This document shows positions 13,780-20,369 of a stretch of DNA of 40,929 nt, piece after piece; position 1 is the first letter of the stretch, and each line of letters begins with the position of its first letter. This DNA is from Candidatus Liptonbacteria bacterium. Lineage in GTDB: Bacteria > Patescibacteriota > Minisyncoccia > UBA6257 > 2-01-FULL-56-20. The stretch is from positions 1-40,929 of the forward strand of contig JACQKU010000009.1 of assembly GCA_016204335.1 (NCBI GenBank), given 5' to 3'. The notes beneath the pieces are model-generated. The model ran no database searches and was not told where the DNA came from. It worked only from the letters and a program-made list of their open reading frames with translations. The position numbers and the translations under genes are program-made.

Positions 13780-15024
13780 ATGTTTACGAAGACAACAGGA
13801 AAAAAGATTCTTATCGCGGTTGCGGTTTTGGCGGCGGGAGCAGTTCTTTTGGGGAGCGGGTTTTTTATTGGTTTCCGCGCGGGCGAAAAGTTTCCGAAAA
13901 CGGTTACCGTAAAAGAATTGACCAATACGACTTCCGGCCAGCCTGGTTCGGTTGATTTCGGAACGTTCTGGCAGGCATGGGAATCAATTAATGAAAGTTA
14001 TTTGAAATCGAAGGAAGTCAACAGCCAGGACAAGGTTTATGGCGCTATCGGCGGGTTGGTGAGTTCGCTCGGCGACCCGTATTCGCTTTTCCTTTCGCCG
14101 AAGAAAAACGAAAAATTCCAGGAGGACATCCAGGGCAATTTCGGAGGCATCGGCGCGGAAATCGGCGTTAAGAAAAACCAGCTTATGGTCGTAGCGCCGT
14201 TGAAAGACACTCCGGCAAGCCGCGCGGGATTGAAAGCCGGCGACAAAATTTTCAAAATAAACGCCACCTCGACCGAGGGCATGGCCGTTGATGAAGCGGT
14301 TCAACTGATTCGAGGCCCGAAAAAAAGCGAAGTCACGCTCACTATTTTCAGGGACGGCTGGGACCAGGCAAAAGATTTCAAAATCATCCGCGACACCATT
14401 CTTATACCGACACTCGATTACTCGATGAAAGACGGCGACATCGCGTATGTCCAGCTGTACAGTTTCAACGCGAACGCGGAACAGCTTTTTTATCAATCCG
14501 CCGCGAAAGCGCTGTCGGAAGGCGCGCGCGGAATGATTCTTGACCTTCGGGATAATCCCGGCGGCTATCTTGACGTGGCAGTCGGTCTCGCGGGCTGGTT
14601 CGTTCCGCGCGGCACGCTTGTCGTGAAAGAAGAATCGAGCGCGGGCGTTATCCAGGAACTCAAAGCCGCGGGCAATGCGGCGCTCGTAAAATTCCCCGTA
14701 GTCGTTCTTATCAATGGCGGTTCGGCTTCGGCCTCAGAAATTTTGGCGGGCTCGCTCCGCGACGACAGAGGAGTCAAGCTCGTCGGAGAAAAAAGTTTCG
14801 GCAAGGGGACAGTGCAGGAACTTATTCCGTTGAGGGACAATTCATATCTGAAGCTGACAATCGCCCATTGGGTTCTGCCGAGCGGAAAAATTTTGGAAAA
14901 CGGGGGATTGGACCCGGATATCGCAGTGAAAATAACCGATGACGACATAAAAAACAAGCGCGACCCGCAGCTGGACAAGGCAATTGAGACGCTAAAATCC
15001 GAAATTCAAAACTCGAAATCTTAA
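13780..15024 (+). CDS. ctpA: C-terminal processing peptidase (S41 family, CtpA-like)
   Basis: The product has 414 residues from the ATG 13780; the frame opens earlier only with a TTG. Residues 8-32 form a membrane anchor. A PDZ domain covers about 115-195 (GGIGAEIGVKKNQ... AGLKAGDKI). The S41 core follows, with DLRDNPGG (255-262), GGSASASEI (313-321; Ser317 the likely nucleophile) and GEKSFGKGT, where Lys342 lies 25 residues on as in the family's Ser-Lys dyad. It should trim C-termini of exported proteins. The last residues (EIQNSKS) look repeat-derived. Confidence 0.93.
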   Translation: MFTKTTGKKILIAVAVLAAGAVLLGSGFFIGFRAGEKFPKTVTVKELTNTTSGQPGSVDFGTFWQAWESINESYLKSKEVNSQDKVYGAIGGLVSSLGDPYSLFLSPKKNEKFQEDIQGNFGGIGAEIGVKKNQLMVVAPLKDTPASRAGLKAGDKIFKINATSTEGMAVDEAVQLIRGPKKSEVTLTIFRDGWDQAKDFKIIRDTILIPTLDYSMKDGDIAYVQLYSFNANAEQLFYQSAAKALSEGARGMILDLRDNPGGYLDVAVGLAGWFVPRGTLVVKEESSAGVIQELKAAGNAALVKFPVVVLINGGSASASEILAGSLRDDRGVKLVGEKSFGKGTVQELIPLRDNSYLKLTIAHWVLPSGKILENGGLDPDIAVKITDDDIKNKRDPQLDKAIETLKSEIQNSKS

Positions 15025-15035
15025 ACAAATGTTCC

Positions 15036-15093
15036 TGCGCGCAAAATAACATACTTACAAACTCCAGTTTTTAAGGATATTGTTGCGCGCAGT
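15036..15093. promoter_or_regulatory. palindrome copy 3 with GCGCGC ends (upstream of rplI)
   Basis: The core at 15048-15081 matches the palindromes at 12937 and 13286 but has more mismatches. Here the symmetry extends outward to CTGCGCGCAA (15036-15045) and TTGCGCGCAG (15084-15093), giving a 58-bp inverted repeat. It lies between ctpA and rplI, ending 27 nt before the rplI ATG. Confidence 0.7.
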
Positions 15094-15120
15094 AGGATTT
15101 GGAAATTGGAACGCAAAAAT

Positions 15121-15570
15121 ATGAAAGTTATTTTACTCCAAGACATTCGGAATATTGGGAAAAAGAACGAAATTAAAAATGTTTCCGACGGCTACGCGAG
15201 AAATTTTTTGTTCCCGAGCGCGCTGGCAAAGTCGGCAACCGCGAGCGGCATGAAAGAATTGGAGAAAGACAAAGCGCGCCTTGAAAAGGAAGATGAAGCG
15301 ACAAAAAAACATCTTGTGGAAATCAGCCGGCTTCTGAACGACCGCCATATTGAATTTTCTTTGAAAACCGGAGAGCGGGGCGAAGTGTTCGGCTCAATAA
15401 CCAAAGACGCGATTTCAAAAGCCCTGCGCGACACCGGATGGCTCGGCAAAGAAAGGGTTGAAATAAAAATCGCTCACCCATTGAAGGAACTGGGCGAGCA
15501 TTATGTGAATATAGACCTTAAAAGGGGGATTGCGGCGAAACTTAAAGTTGTGTTACTGCCACAACAGTAG
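15121..15570 (+). CDS. rplI: 50S ribosomal protein L9
   Basis: The product has 149 residues from the ATG 15121, which begins [15 protein letters not shown]; an upstream TTG start at 15106 is not needed. The N-terminal L9 domain ([13 protein letters not shown]), the long connecting helix (about 40-75) and the C-terminal domain ([17 protein letters not shown]) are all present. L9 is reported missing from some CPR lineages, so its presence may help place the organism. Its 3' end overlaps the convergent rpmA gene by 29 bp. Confidence 0.95.
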   Translation: MKVILLQDIRNIGKKNEIKNVSDGYARNFLFPSALAKSATASGMKELEKDKARLEKEDEATKKHLVEISRLLNDRHIEFSLKTGERGEVFGSITKDAISKALRDTGWLGKERVEIKIAHPLKELGEHYVNIDLKRGIAAKLKVVLLPQQ

Positions 15571-15820
15571 CTACTCGCCGCGAGCCGTCAAAGTTTAGCT
15601 TTCTTTTTATGGAGAATTTTATTTTGCCGCTTTGCGCGGCGTAGAGCGTGTCATCGCCTCCCTGCGAAACATTCGCGCCGGGCAGGTATTTCGTGCCGCG
15701 CTGACGAATAATAATCTGGCCGGCCATCACGTTCTGGCCGTCCTGAATCTTCACGCCCAAGCGCTTTGATTGCGAATCCCGTCCTAATTTAGTTGAACCG
15801 CCGGATTTTGTATGTGCCAT
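15542..15820 (-). CDS. rpmA: 50S ribosomal protein L27
   Basis: The product has 92 residues. [20 protein letters not shown] and [15 protein letters not shown] are diagnostic of L27, whose N-terminal arm reaches the peptidyl-transferase centre. No cleavable N-terminal extension of the Firmicutes type is present. The last nine codons overlap the end of rplI on the other strand, so transcripts of the two ribosomal genes are complementary at their ends. Confidence 0.96.
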   Translation of the reverse strand: MAHTKSGGSTKLGRDSQSKRLGVKIQDGQNVMAGQIIIRQRGTKYLPGANVSQGGDDTLYAAQSGKIKFSIKRKLNFDGSRRVATVVAVTQL

Positions 15821-15843
15821 AATTGTTTAATATTTAATTCCAC

Positions 15844-16215
15844 TCACTTTGCCAAAGATGCTTTTAATTGTTCCAGATGCTGAAAAAATTCCGCTGGCGT
15901 CATTTCTTCAAGCACTTTTGCATATACGCCTACTGTTAGTCCTAGATGTGGGGCTTTATCTTTCGCCGCAAGCATTGCCTCGTCTATCAATTGATTTAGA
16001 TATTCGGCATTACAACCAAGTTCTTTAAGTTTACGATGAGCAGTATCAATATCATTTCCGTTTCGAAGAAGTTCTTTCTTGATGGTGTTTTTAAGAGTAT
16101 CAAGAAAATCTCGATAAAATTCCGCTTCTTTTCGGGCTCTCACATGCCCTTCTTTTTTTTCTTCCGCTTCGACTAATTCACCCGCAGTGAAGCTAAATTT
16201 CCTTTCTTTTTGCAT
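15844..16215 (-). CDS. hypothetical helical protein
   Basis: The product has 123 residues from the ATG at 16215; the frame extends to a TTG at 16230. It is almost wholly helical with a charged N-terminal half (EAEEKKEGHVRARKEAEFYRD) and the segment RNGNDIDTAHRKLKELGC. No signal peptide or catalytic motif is visible. It is divergent from the exonuclease gene, with only 39 bp between the two starts, so they probably share a promoter region. No family was recognised. Confidence 0.7.
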   Translation of the reverse strand: MQKERKFSFTAGELVEAEEKKEGHVRARKEAEFYRDFLDTLKNTIKKELLRNGNDIDTAHRKLKELGCNAEYLNQLIDEAMLAAKDKAPHLGLTVGVYAKVLEEMTPAEFFQHLEQLKASLAK

Positions 16216-16241
16216 AGTATTTATTAACAATGATTCTATGC

Positions 16242-16247
16242 TATAAT
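16242..16247 (+). promoter_or_regulatory. -10 box of the exonuclease gene
   Basis: TATAAT ends 7 nt before the ATG at 16255, predicting a leaderless mRNA. It decides the start: the TTG at 16249 would lie upstream of the expected transcription start. Confidence 0.65.
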
Positions 16248-16254
16248 CTTGAGC

Positions 16255-16974
16255 ATGTCAACAACTTCCAGGCTCATCATCGACATTGAAACGGTAGGGG
16301 AGGATTTTGATTCACTCGACAAAGCAACCCGGGAAAATCTGACGCACTGGATAAAAAAAGAGTCGGAGGTCGAGGGCGAATATGAGGATGCTCTGGCAGA
16401 ACTTAAAAATCGGCTGGGTTTCTCTCCGCTGACTGGCGAAATCGTCGTCATTGGAGTTCTGGATTCGGAAAAAAACGAGGGAGTCGTTTATTTTCAGGCA
16501 CCCGGCGAAAAAATCCCGGAACTAAAAGAAAACAATATAACGTTCAAACAGTGCTCGGAAAAAGAAATGCTCCAAAAGTTTTGGGAAGGAGCGAGGCATT
16601 ACAATTGTTTCGTAACATTCAACGGCAGAAGTTTCGACATCCCGTTTTTGATGATTCGTTCCGCGGTTCATCGCATTCGTCCGACAAAGGACCTGATGCG
16701 CGGACGGTATTTATATCAACATAGTCCAGATGCCATCCATATCGACCTCTATGACCAGCTTTCGTTTTACGGCGCGCTCCGGCGAAAAGGAAGTTTGCAT
16801 CTGTGGAGCCGCGCGTTCGGAATACAAAGCCCAAAGGCGGGAGGCGTGACGGGCGACGACGTCGGCCGGATGTTCGCCGAAAAGAAATTTCTCGACATCG
16901 CGAAATATAATGTCGGCGATTTGATAGCCACGAAAGAACTCTACGAACGATGGCAAAAATATCTGCAGTTCTAA
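16255..16974 (+). CDS. DEDD-family 3'-5' exonuclease (PolB exonuclease-like)
   Basis: The product has 239 residues. Exo I is LIIDIETVG near the N-terminus, Exo II is FNGRSFDIPFL near residue 122, and Exo III is YNVGDLIATKELY near the C-terminus. This fits the predicted 3'-5' exonuclease group related to the PolB proofreading domain (DNA_pol_B_exo2 type), a metal-dependent nuclease. A 30-residue charged insertion after Exo I (HWIKKESEVEGEYEDALAEL) is typical of that group. It probably has a role in DNA repair or turnover. Its stop overlaps the next gene by 25 bp. Confidence 0.87.
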   Translation: MSTTSRLIIDIETVGEDFDSLDKATRENLTHWIKKESEVEGEYEDALAELKNRLGFSPLTGEIVVIGVLDSEKNEGVVYFQAPGEKIPELKENNITFKQCSEKEMLQKFWEGARHYNCFVTFNGRSFDIPFLMIRSAVHRIRPTKDLMRGRYLYQHSPDAIHIDLYDQLSFYGALRRKGSLHLWSRAFGIQSPKAGGVTGDDVGRMFAEKKFLDIAKYNVGDLIATKELYERWQKYLQF

Positions 16975-17138
16975 AAGAAAATTCAAACCGATTCAGAGAT
17001 TGGTTTGTTTTCCATAAAAAAGAAGTTATCTTCGCGCTGATTATTTTTCTTGTCGCCTCATTAAGTTTTGGTTTGGGATATCTGGCGAACCGCGAATTCA
17101 ATCACGCGCCGATTATTATCGAGAAGCGTTCCCAGTAA
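16950..17138 (+). CDS. small single-pass membrane protein
   Basis: The product has 62 residues: a basic N-terminus, one membrane helix (about 28-48, FALIIFLVASLSFGLGYLA) and a short tail. It starts inside the 3' end of the exonuclease gene in another frame, so translation is probably coupled. No family was recognised. Confidence 0.68.
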   Translation: MAKISAVLKENSNRFRDWFVFHKKEVIFALIIFLVASLSFGLGYLANREFNHAPIIIEKRSQ

Positions 17139-17154
17139 AACAAAAATCCGGGCG

Positions 17155-18321
17155 TTATTTGCAGTTCTGTTCTGTCGGAAGGCCCTGTGCGGATTGATTG
17201 GGGTTGTACGGAATACAACTCCAGGAAATTACAGAAGACAGAAGTGCCGTCTTTATCTCCGGATGGTCGGTAGTTACTTCTTGAAGGACTACTGTGACTT
17301 CTGGATTAACGCCGACGCTGGCGAGCGGTTGGACGCCCAACACCTGAATCATAAGCAGGCGCTGGCCGCGGGGCTTCACGGTAAATGAAAATGACGCTTT
17401 CGTATCCGCGCCTTTTCTCGTGTAAGGACGACTGGAGTCGGTTGGCAAATTTTGGAGAGGGTATTCGGCGAGCGTTGATTCGTTCTCCGGTTCAAGAAAT
17501 CGAAGAACAATGGGCGATGAAGTGTTCAGCGCAGTGAATGACATATCGAACGCCAGGCCCGTGACAGTCACCGGAGCGTTGCTTTGATTGTCGAGCACAA
17601 AACCATTCGTACTTTTGTTGAATTTAAGCGTTGTGTCGAGATTGGACGCTTTCACCACCAAACGTCCGGCTCCGGTCTGAAAGTTTATTTGCTTGTTTTG
17701 CTTTCGTAAAAGCGCATCGGTAAGCGAAATGACGCATGCGTACGAAGTCCCGATGCTGAACGTCGGGTTTTGGTCCGGCGACCCGGAAGGGGGTATATCG
17801 GGTTGCGGGTCGCAGGAAAAAGAAACTTCGAGCTTCGGAATTGGCGCGGCGCCTCCGATGGTTGTTTCAGAAAGGTCCCAGTTAAAACCGGAGTTTGCGG
17901 TGGTGGTTGTATGGAGCAAAAGCCGGTATGCGCCGTCGGTTCTTTGTCCCAAAGAAAATCCGGTGCTGTCCAGAAGCAGTTGCGCTGTGAAAACTTTTGG
18001 CGCGGGAAGCGGCTTTGTCTCCGGAATTTTTGCTGTTTCCGCTGTTTTTTCTTTTTTAGTGGACGAAGATGAAGAAGAAGTCGCGGTTTTTGTAGAAGTA
18101 GAAGTTGTCGCTGATGCCGTTGCAGTCGAAATTTGTCGAGCCAACTCCGTCGAAGTAGGAGACATTACGGAAATTTCAGGCAGAGCCGGTAAAACCGAAA
18201 TTGGGACAGGCGGAGTAATCACCACTATATTCGGCTGGGCGATAAATCCAAATCCGGTCGCGAGCAATGCTGTAAGAACCGCCGCGCTTTTCTGCGCTAT
18301 GTCGTGGAAAAAATTAAGCAC
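17155..18321 (-). CDS. secreted protein with Thr/Ser-rich linker
   Basis: The product has 388 residues. The N-terminus (about 12-30) is a signal peptide or anchor. Residues 55-95 are a Thr/Ser/Ala/Lys linker (STSTKTATSSSSSST), probably disordered. A large beta-rich region follows (about 110-360) with two pairs of spaced Cys (SFSCDPQP and SYACVIS; WSCIPY and QNCK) that could form disulfides outside the cell. No enzyme motif is seen. It follows the hydrolase gene by 6 nt and is likely co-transcribed. A surface or pilus-like role is only a guess. Confidence 0.78.
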   Translation of the reverse strand: MLNFFHDIAQKSAAVLTALLATGFGFIAQPNIVVITPPVPISVLPALPEISVMSPTSTELARQISTATASATTSTSTKTATSSSSSSTKKEKTAETAKIPETKPLPAPKVFTAQLLLDSTGFSLGQRTDGAYRLLLHTTTTANSGFNWDLSETTIGGAAPIPKLEVSFSCDPQPDIPPSGSPDQNPTFSIGTSYACVISLTDALLRKQNKQINFQTGAGRLVVKASNLDTTLKFNKSTNGFVLDNQSNAPVTVTGLAFDMSFTALNTSSPIVLRFLEPENESTLAEYPLQNLPTDSSRPYTRKGADTKASFSFTVKPRGQRLLMIQVLGVQPLASVGVNPEVTVVLQEVTTDHPEIKTALLSSVISWSCIPYNPNQSAQGLPTEQNCK

Positions 18322-18327
18322 TTTGTT

Positions 18328-19101
18328 TTAGAAATTTTTTATCCAGCTGTCAAAAATCTTTTTGATTTCTTCGAGGTGTTCTTTTTCCAGGAACGTGTGT
18401 TGCGCTCCTTTAATTACGTGAATTTCTTTTTTCCCAGAAAGCATTTCGTATAGGAGTTGTTGATGTTTAGGCGGAGTTCTGCCGTCGTTTTCGCCGACGA
18501 TAAGCAAAACAGGCATGGTAAGTTTATCAACATTCGGCAACAGATCATATTTCAAACGGTCTTCCACGTGCGACCACTTAAGCCGTTTAATAATCCCCGG
18601 TTTTGAAGCGCTCGGTTCTGCGCGCCATCCAGTCCGTTTCCATTCTTCAATTTTTTCTTGATAACTCGGAGTTTCCGCGCTCAATTTTCCTGAAACGACC
18701 GTGGAGGTAGGGGCGAGCGCTTTCACTTTCTTCGGATATTTTTCGGCGTAGAGCGCGGTGCAAATTCCGCCCAAGCTGTGTCCGGCAAGGCAAAATGGTT
18801 CTTGATACCATGGTTGCGATTTCGACCACTCAATCACGTCTTCCAAATCCTCGCAGTAATTCGTGGTTGTGGCATCTTCGTAATTGCCGTCGCTTTCGCC
18901 GAACGTATTTGTCGTGTCAAAACGCACGGTAGTATAACCATTTTCGAAAAATGCTTGCGCGTAGGTTTCAATATGGGGCTGTTCTTTAAAGCCGCCCAGG
19001 CCGTGCATCACGAAAGTCAATCCTTGCGGATATTTTTGTTTTTCAATCAGCACCGAGATTTTTTGTCCTTTTCGATTCTTAATGAATAGTTTTTCCTGCA
19101 T
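18328..19101 (-). CDS. alpha/beta hydrolase (serine esterase/lipase-like)
   Basis: The product has 257 residues. The nucleophile elbow is GHSLGG with Ser109, the acid is probably Asp206 in GENDGRTP, and the base is His235 in KGAQHTF. The oxyanion-side HGLGG (33-37) is also present. The triad is complete and the length normal for a cytoplasmic esterase/peptidase-type hydrolase; no signal peptide is seen. The substrate cannot be read from sequence. It sits between the PD-(D/E)XK nuclease gene (4-nt gap) and the secreted protein gene. Confidence 0.88.
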   Translation of the reverse strand: MQEKLFIKNRKGQKISVLIEKQKYPQGLTFVMHGLGGFKEQPHIETYAQAFFENGYTTVRFDTTNTFGESDGNYEDATTTNYCEDLEDVIEWSKSQPWYQEPFCLAGHSLGGICTALYAEKYPKKVKALAPTSTVVSGKLSAETPSYQEKIEEWKRTGWRAEPSASKPGIIKRLKWSHVEDRLKYDLLPNVDKLTMPVLLIVGENDGRTPPKHQQLLYEMLSGKKEIHVIKGAQHTFLEKEHLEEIKKIFDSWIKNF

Positions 19102-19105
19102 TGTT

Positions 19106-19903
19106 TCAAGAAAGATACCCTACTTTTTTCAGCCAAAATTCATTCTCCCACTCCCACAGTTTTTTCGCGCCAAGGAACGCCTCGAAGTCGTTCTGCCAGT
19201 AGGGGAATTCCTGAAATTCGATGTCGCCTTTGACTTCGGACCAGTCGTGCTCGCAAGTTTTCATTTTTTCTTTGTTGGAAGAGCCGTTTGAAAAGCCATT
19301 TTTTAACCAGAAACTTATTTTTTCTCTGCCGCCTTTGTTTCTGCGGGTAGCGCCGCATTTGAGACAGGTCTGAATTTGGTCAATTTTCAGAATCCATCTC
19401 GTTTGAAGATGCTGGAATTGGTCTTTGAGAGCGCTCATATACGCCGCCGTCTGAAGATTGTAGTCGCGGTAAATCGCCTGCGATGTCTTAATGTCCAGAA
19501 CGCCGAATTTGCCGTCTATGAGCGCCATAACGTCTATGGTGCCCGCGTAGCGGTGCTCGGGATGGAAAATCTGCCGCTCCACGTATTCCGGCGCGGTCTG
19601 GATATTTTTACTTTGCAAAAATTGCTCGAATGCTTTTATCGCCGGCGCGATGAGCGGAGCGACTTCCGGATTTTGGCCCAGCAGAATCGCTTCGACGGCT
19701 TCGTGGACGAGCGTGCCTTCGGCGGCGGATCTTTCGGTGATTGCCTGGCTAGCCTTGAAATTTTCCTGCTCGGCGTAAAATCGGTATAACGCCGGTTTCG
19801 CTTTTATGGAAAGTATTTTCGTCACGCGCGGGTACCACTTGCCGTCGATGATATACCCGCTTGCCTCCTTGAAACTTTCGGCATCTTTGAAGTAGTCGAA
19901 CAT
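19106..19903 (-). CDS. PD-(D/E)XK nuclease with zinc-binding insertion
   Basis: The product has 265 residues. The RecB/Cas4-like nuclease core is visible: His67 in GTLVHEAVE, Asp124 in GTIDV, Asp137 and Lys139 in VLDIKTS, and the downstream helix QTAAY (Gln151, Tyr155). A Cys/His set (Cys180, Cys183, Cys217, His219) lies after the core, separated by a basic stretch, and may bind zinc. No Cas genes or array are nearby, so a repair or DNA-processing role is more likely than CRISPR adaptation. It heads a three-gene minus-strand unit. Confidence 0.83.
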   Translation of the reverse strand: MFDYFKDAESFKEASGYIIDGKWYPRVTKILSIKAKPALYRFYAEQENFKASQAITERSAAEGTLVHEAVEAILLGQNPEVAPLIAPAIKAFEQFLQSKNIQTAPEYVERQIFHPEHRYAGTIDVMALIDGKFGVLDIKTSQAIYRDYNLQTAAYMSALKDQFQHLQTRWILKIDQIQTCLKCGATRRNKGGREKISFWLKNGFSNGSSNKEKMKTCEHDWSEVKGDIEFQEFPYWQNDFEAFLGAKKLWEWENEFWLKKVGYLS

Positions 19904-19911
19904 TGAAGAGA

Positions 19912-19940
19912 ATTATATCCGTTTAAAAGCCGTGCCGCAA
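19912..19940 (-). promoter_or_regulatory. sigma70-like promoter, leaderless
   Basis: TTGCGG (19940-19935), 17-bp spacer, TATAAT (19917-19912) on the minus strand. The -10 ends 8 nt before the ATG at 19903. Confidence 0.72.
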
Positions 19941-19947
19941 TGCGTGT

Positions 19948-19976
19948 TTGACTTGATGATTCGTTTTTGATAAATT
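19948..19976 (+). promoter_or_regulatory. sigma70-like promoter of the zinc-ribbon gene
   Basis: TTGACT (19948-19953), 17-bp spacer, TAAATT (19971-19976). A start near 19983 leaves a 30-nt leader that contains AGGAGGTG (20001-20008), an excellent ribosome binding site 5 nt before the ATG at 20014. Confidence 0.75.
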
Positions 19977-20013
19977 AAGTTCGGTACCAAATTTAGCGAG
20001 AGGAGGTGCGCTC

Positions 20014-20220
20014 ATGAAGGGACTCGACGAGCGGTTGGCGCAAGAGATGATCGAACTGTCCCGAGAAGGGAAGTGCGCCGATTGCGGAAAGGAGCTCCGC
20101 GGCGCAGGTCAGCTTGCCTCGGTCCCCGGCTACCCGCCGAACCTCCAGTTCTGCGGGGGTTGCCTCGAATCCCTCGAGGAGGCGGTCGGGAAAGCACTTT
20201 TCCGAACTCAATCTCAATAA
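20014..20220 (+). CDS. small four-cysteine zinc-ribbon protein
   Basis: The product has 68 residues with Cys21, Cys24, Cys47 and Cys50 (CADCGK...FCGGC), a compact zinc-ribbon or treble-clef knuckle. It has a strong Shine-Dalgarno site and a near-consensus promoter, unlike most genes here. Its codons favour C/G third positions (CTC, GAG, GCG), unlike neighbouring housekeeping genes. A hairpin follows its stop. It may be a transferred gene or one of a small class of strongly expressed accessory genes. Its function is unknown. Confidence 0.75.
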   Translation: MKGLDERLAQEMIELSREGKCADCGKELRGAGQLASVPGYPPNLQFCGGCLESLEEAVGKALFRTQSQ

Positions 20221-20245
20221 GGAAAGGAGTGGCCGTTCAGCAAAC

Positions 20246-20281
20246 GGACTGGCGGATAGGCATTGCTCCATCCGCCGGTCC
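20246..20281 (+). terminator. hairpin after the zinc-ribbon gene
   Basis: A 12-bp stem (GGACTGGCGGAT with ATCCGCCGGTCC, one G-T pair) encloses a 12-nt loop. No T-run follows directly; T-rich sequence appears about 12 nt later. It is probably the end of the transcript. Confidence 0.5.
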
Positions 20282-20304
20282 CCAGTTCATCTTGCACATT
20301 TTTC

Positions 20305-20332
20305 ATTATACTGGACGATCGTCCGGTATAAT
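20305..20332. terminator. palindrome with TATAAT at both ends
   Basis: The stretch reads ATTATAC, then TGGACGATCGTCCG, then GTATAAT. It is symmetric apart from one T-G wobble pair. It lies in the gap between the convergent zinc-ribbon gene and murC and could be a bidirectional terminator. The outward TATAAT boxes could equally act as weak divergent promoters. Confidence 0.45.
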
Positions 20333-20369
20333 AAAATAAAATAATAGGAAATCGAAATTCTCAAAACTT

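Noticed and set aside
19376-19789. 137-residue + strand ORF opposite the PD-(D/E)XK nuclease
   Set aside because: The nuclease motifs are on the minus strand; the + frame shows no family pattern and no start signals.
19106-19903. Cas4 assignment for the nuclease
   Set aside because: The PD-(D/E)XK core is shared by many RecB-like nucleases, the Cys pattern differs from Cas4 and no cas gene or array is present.
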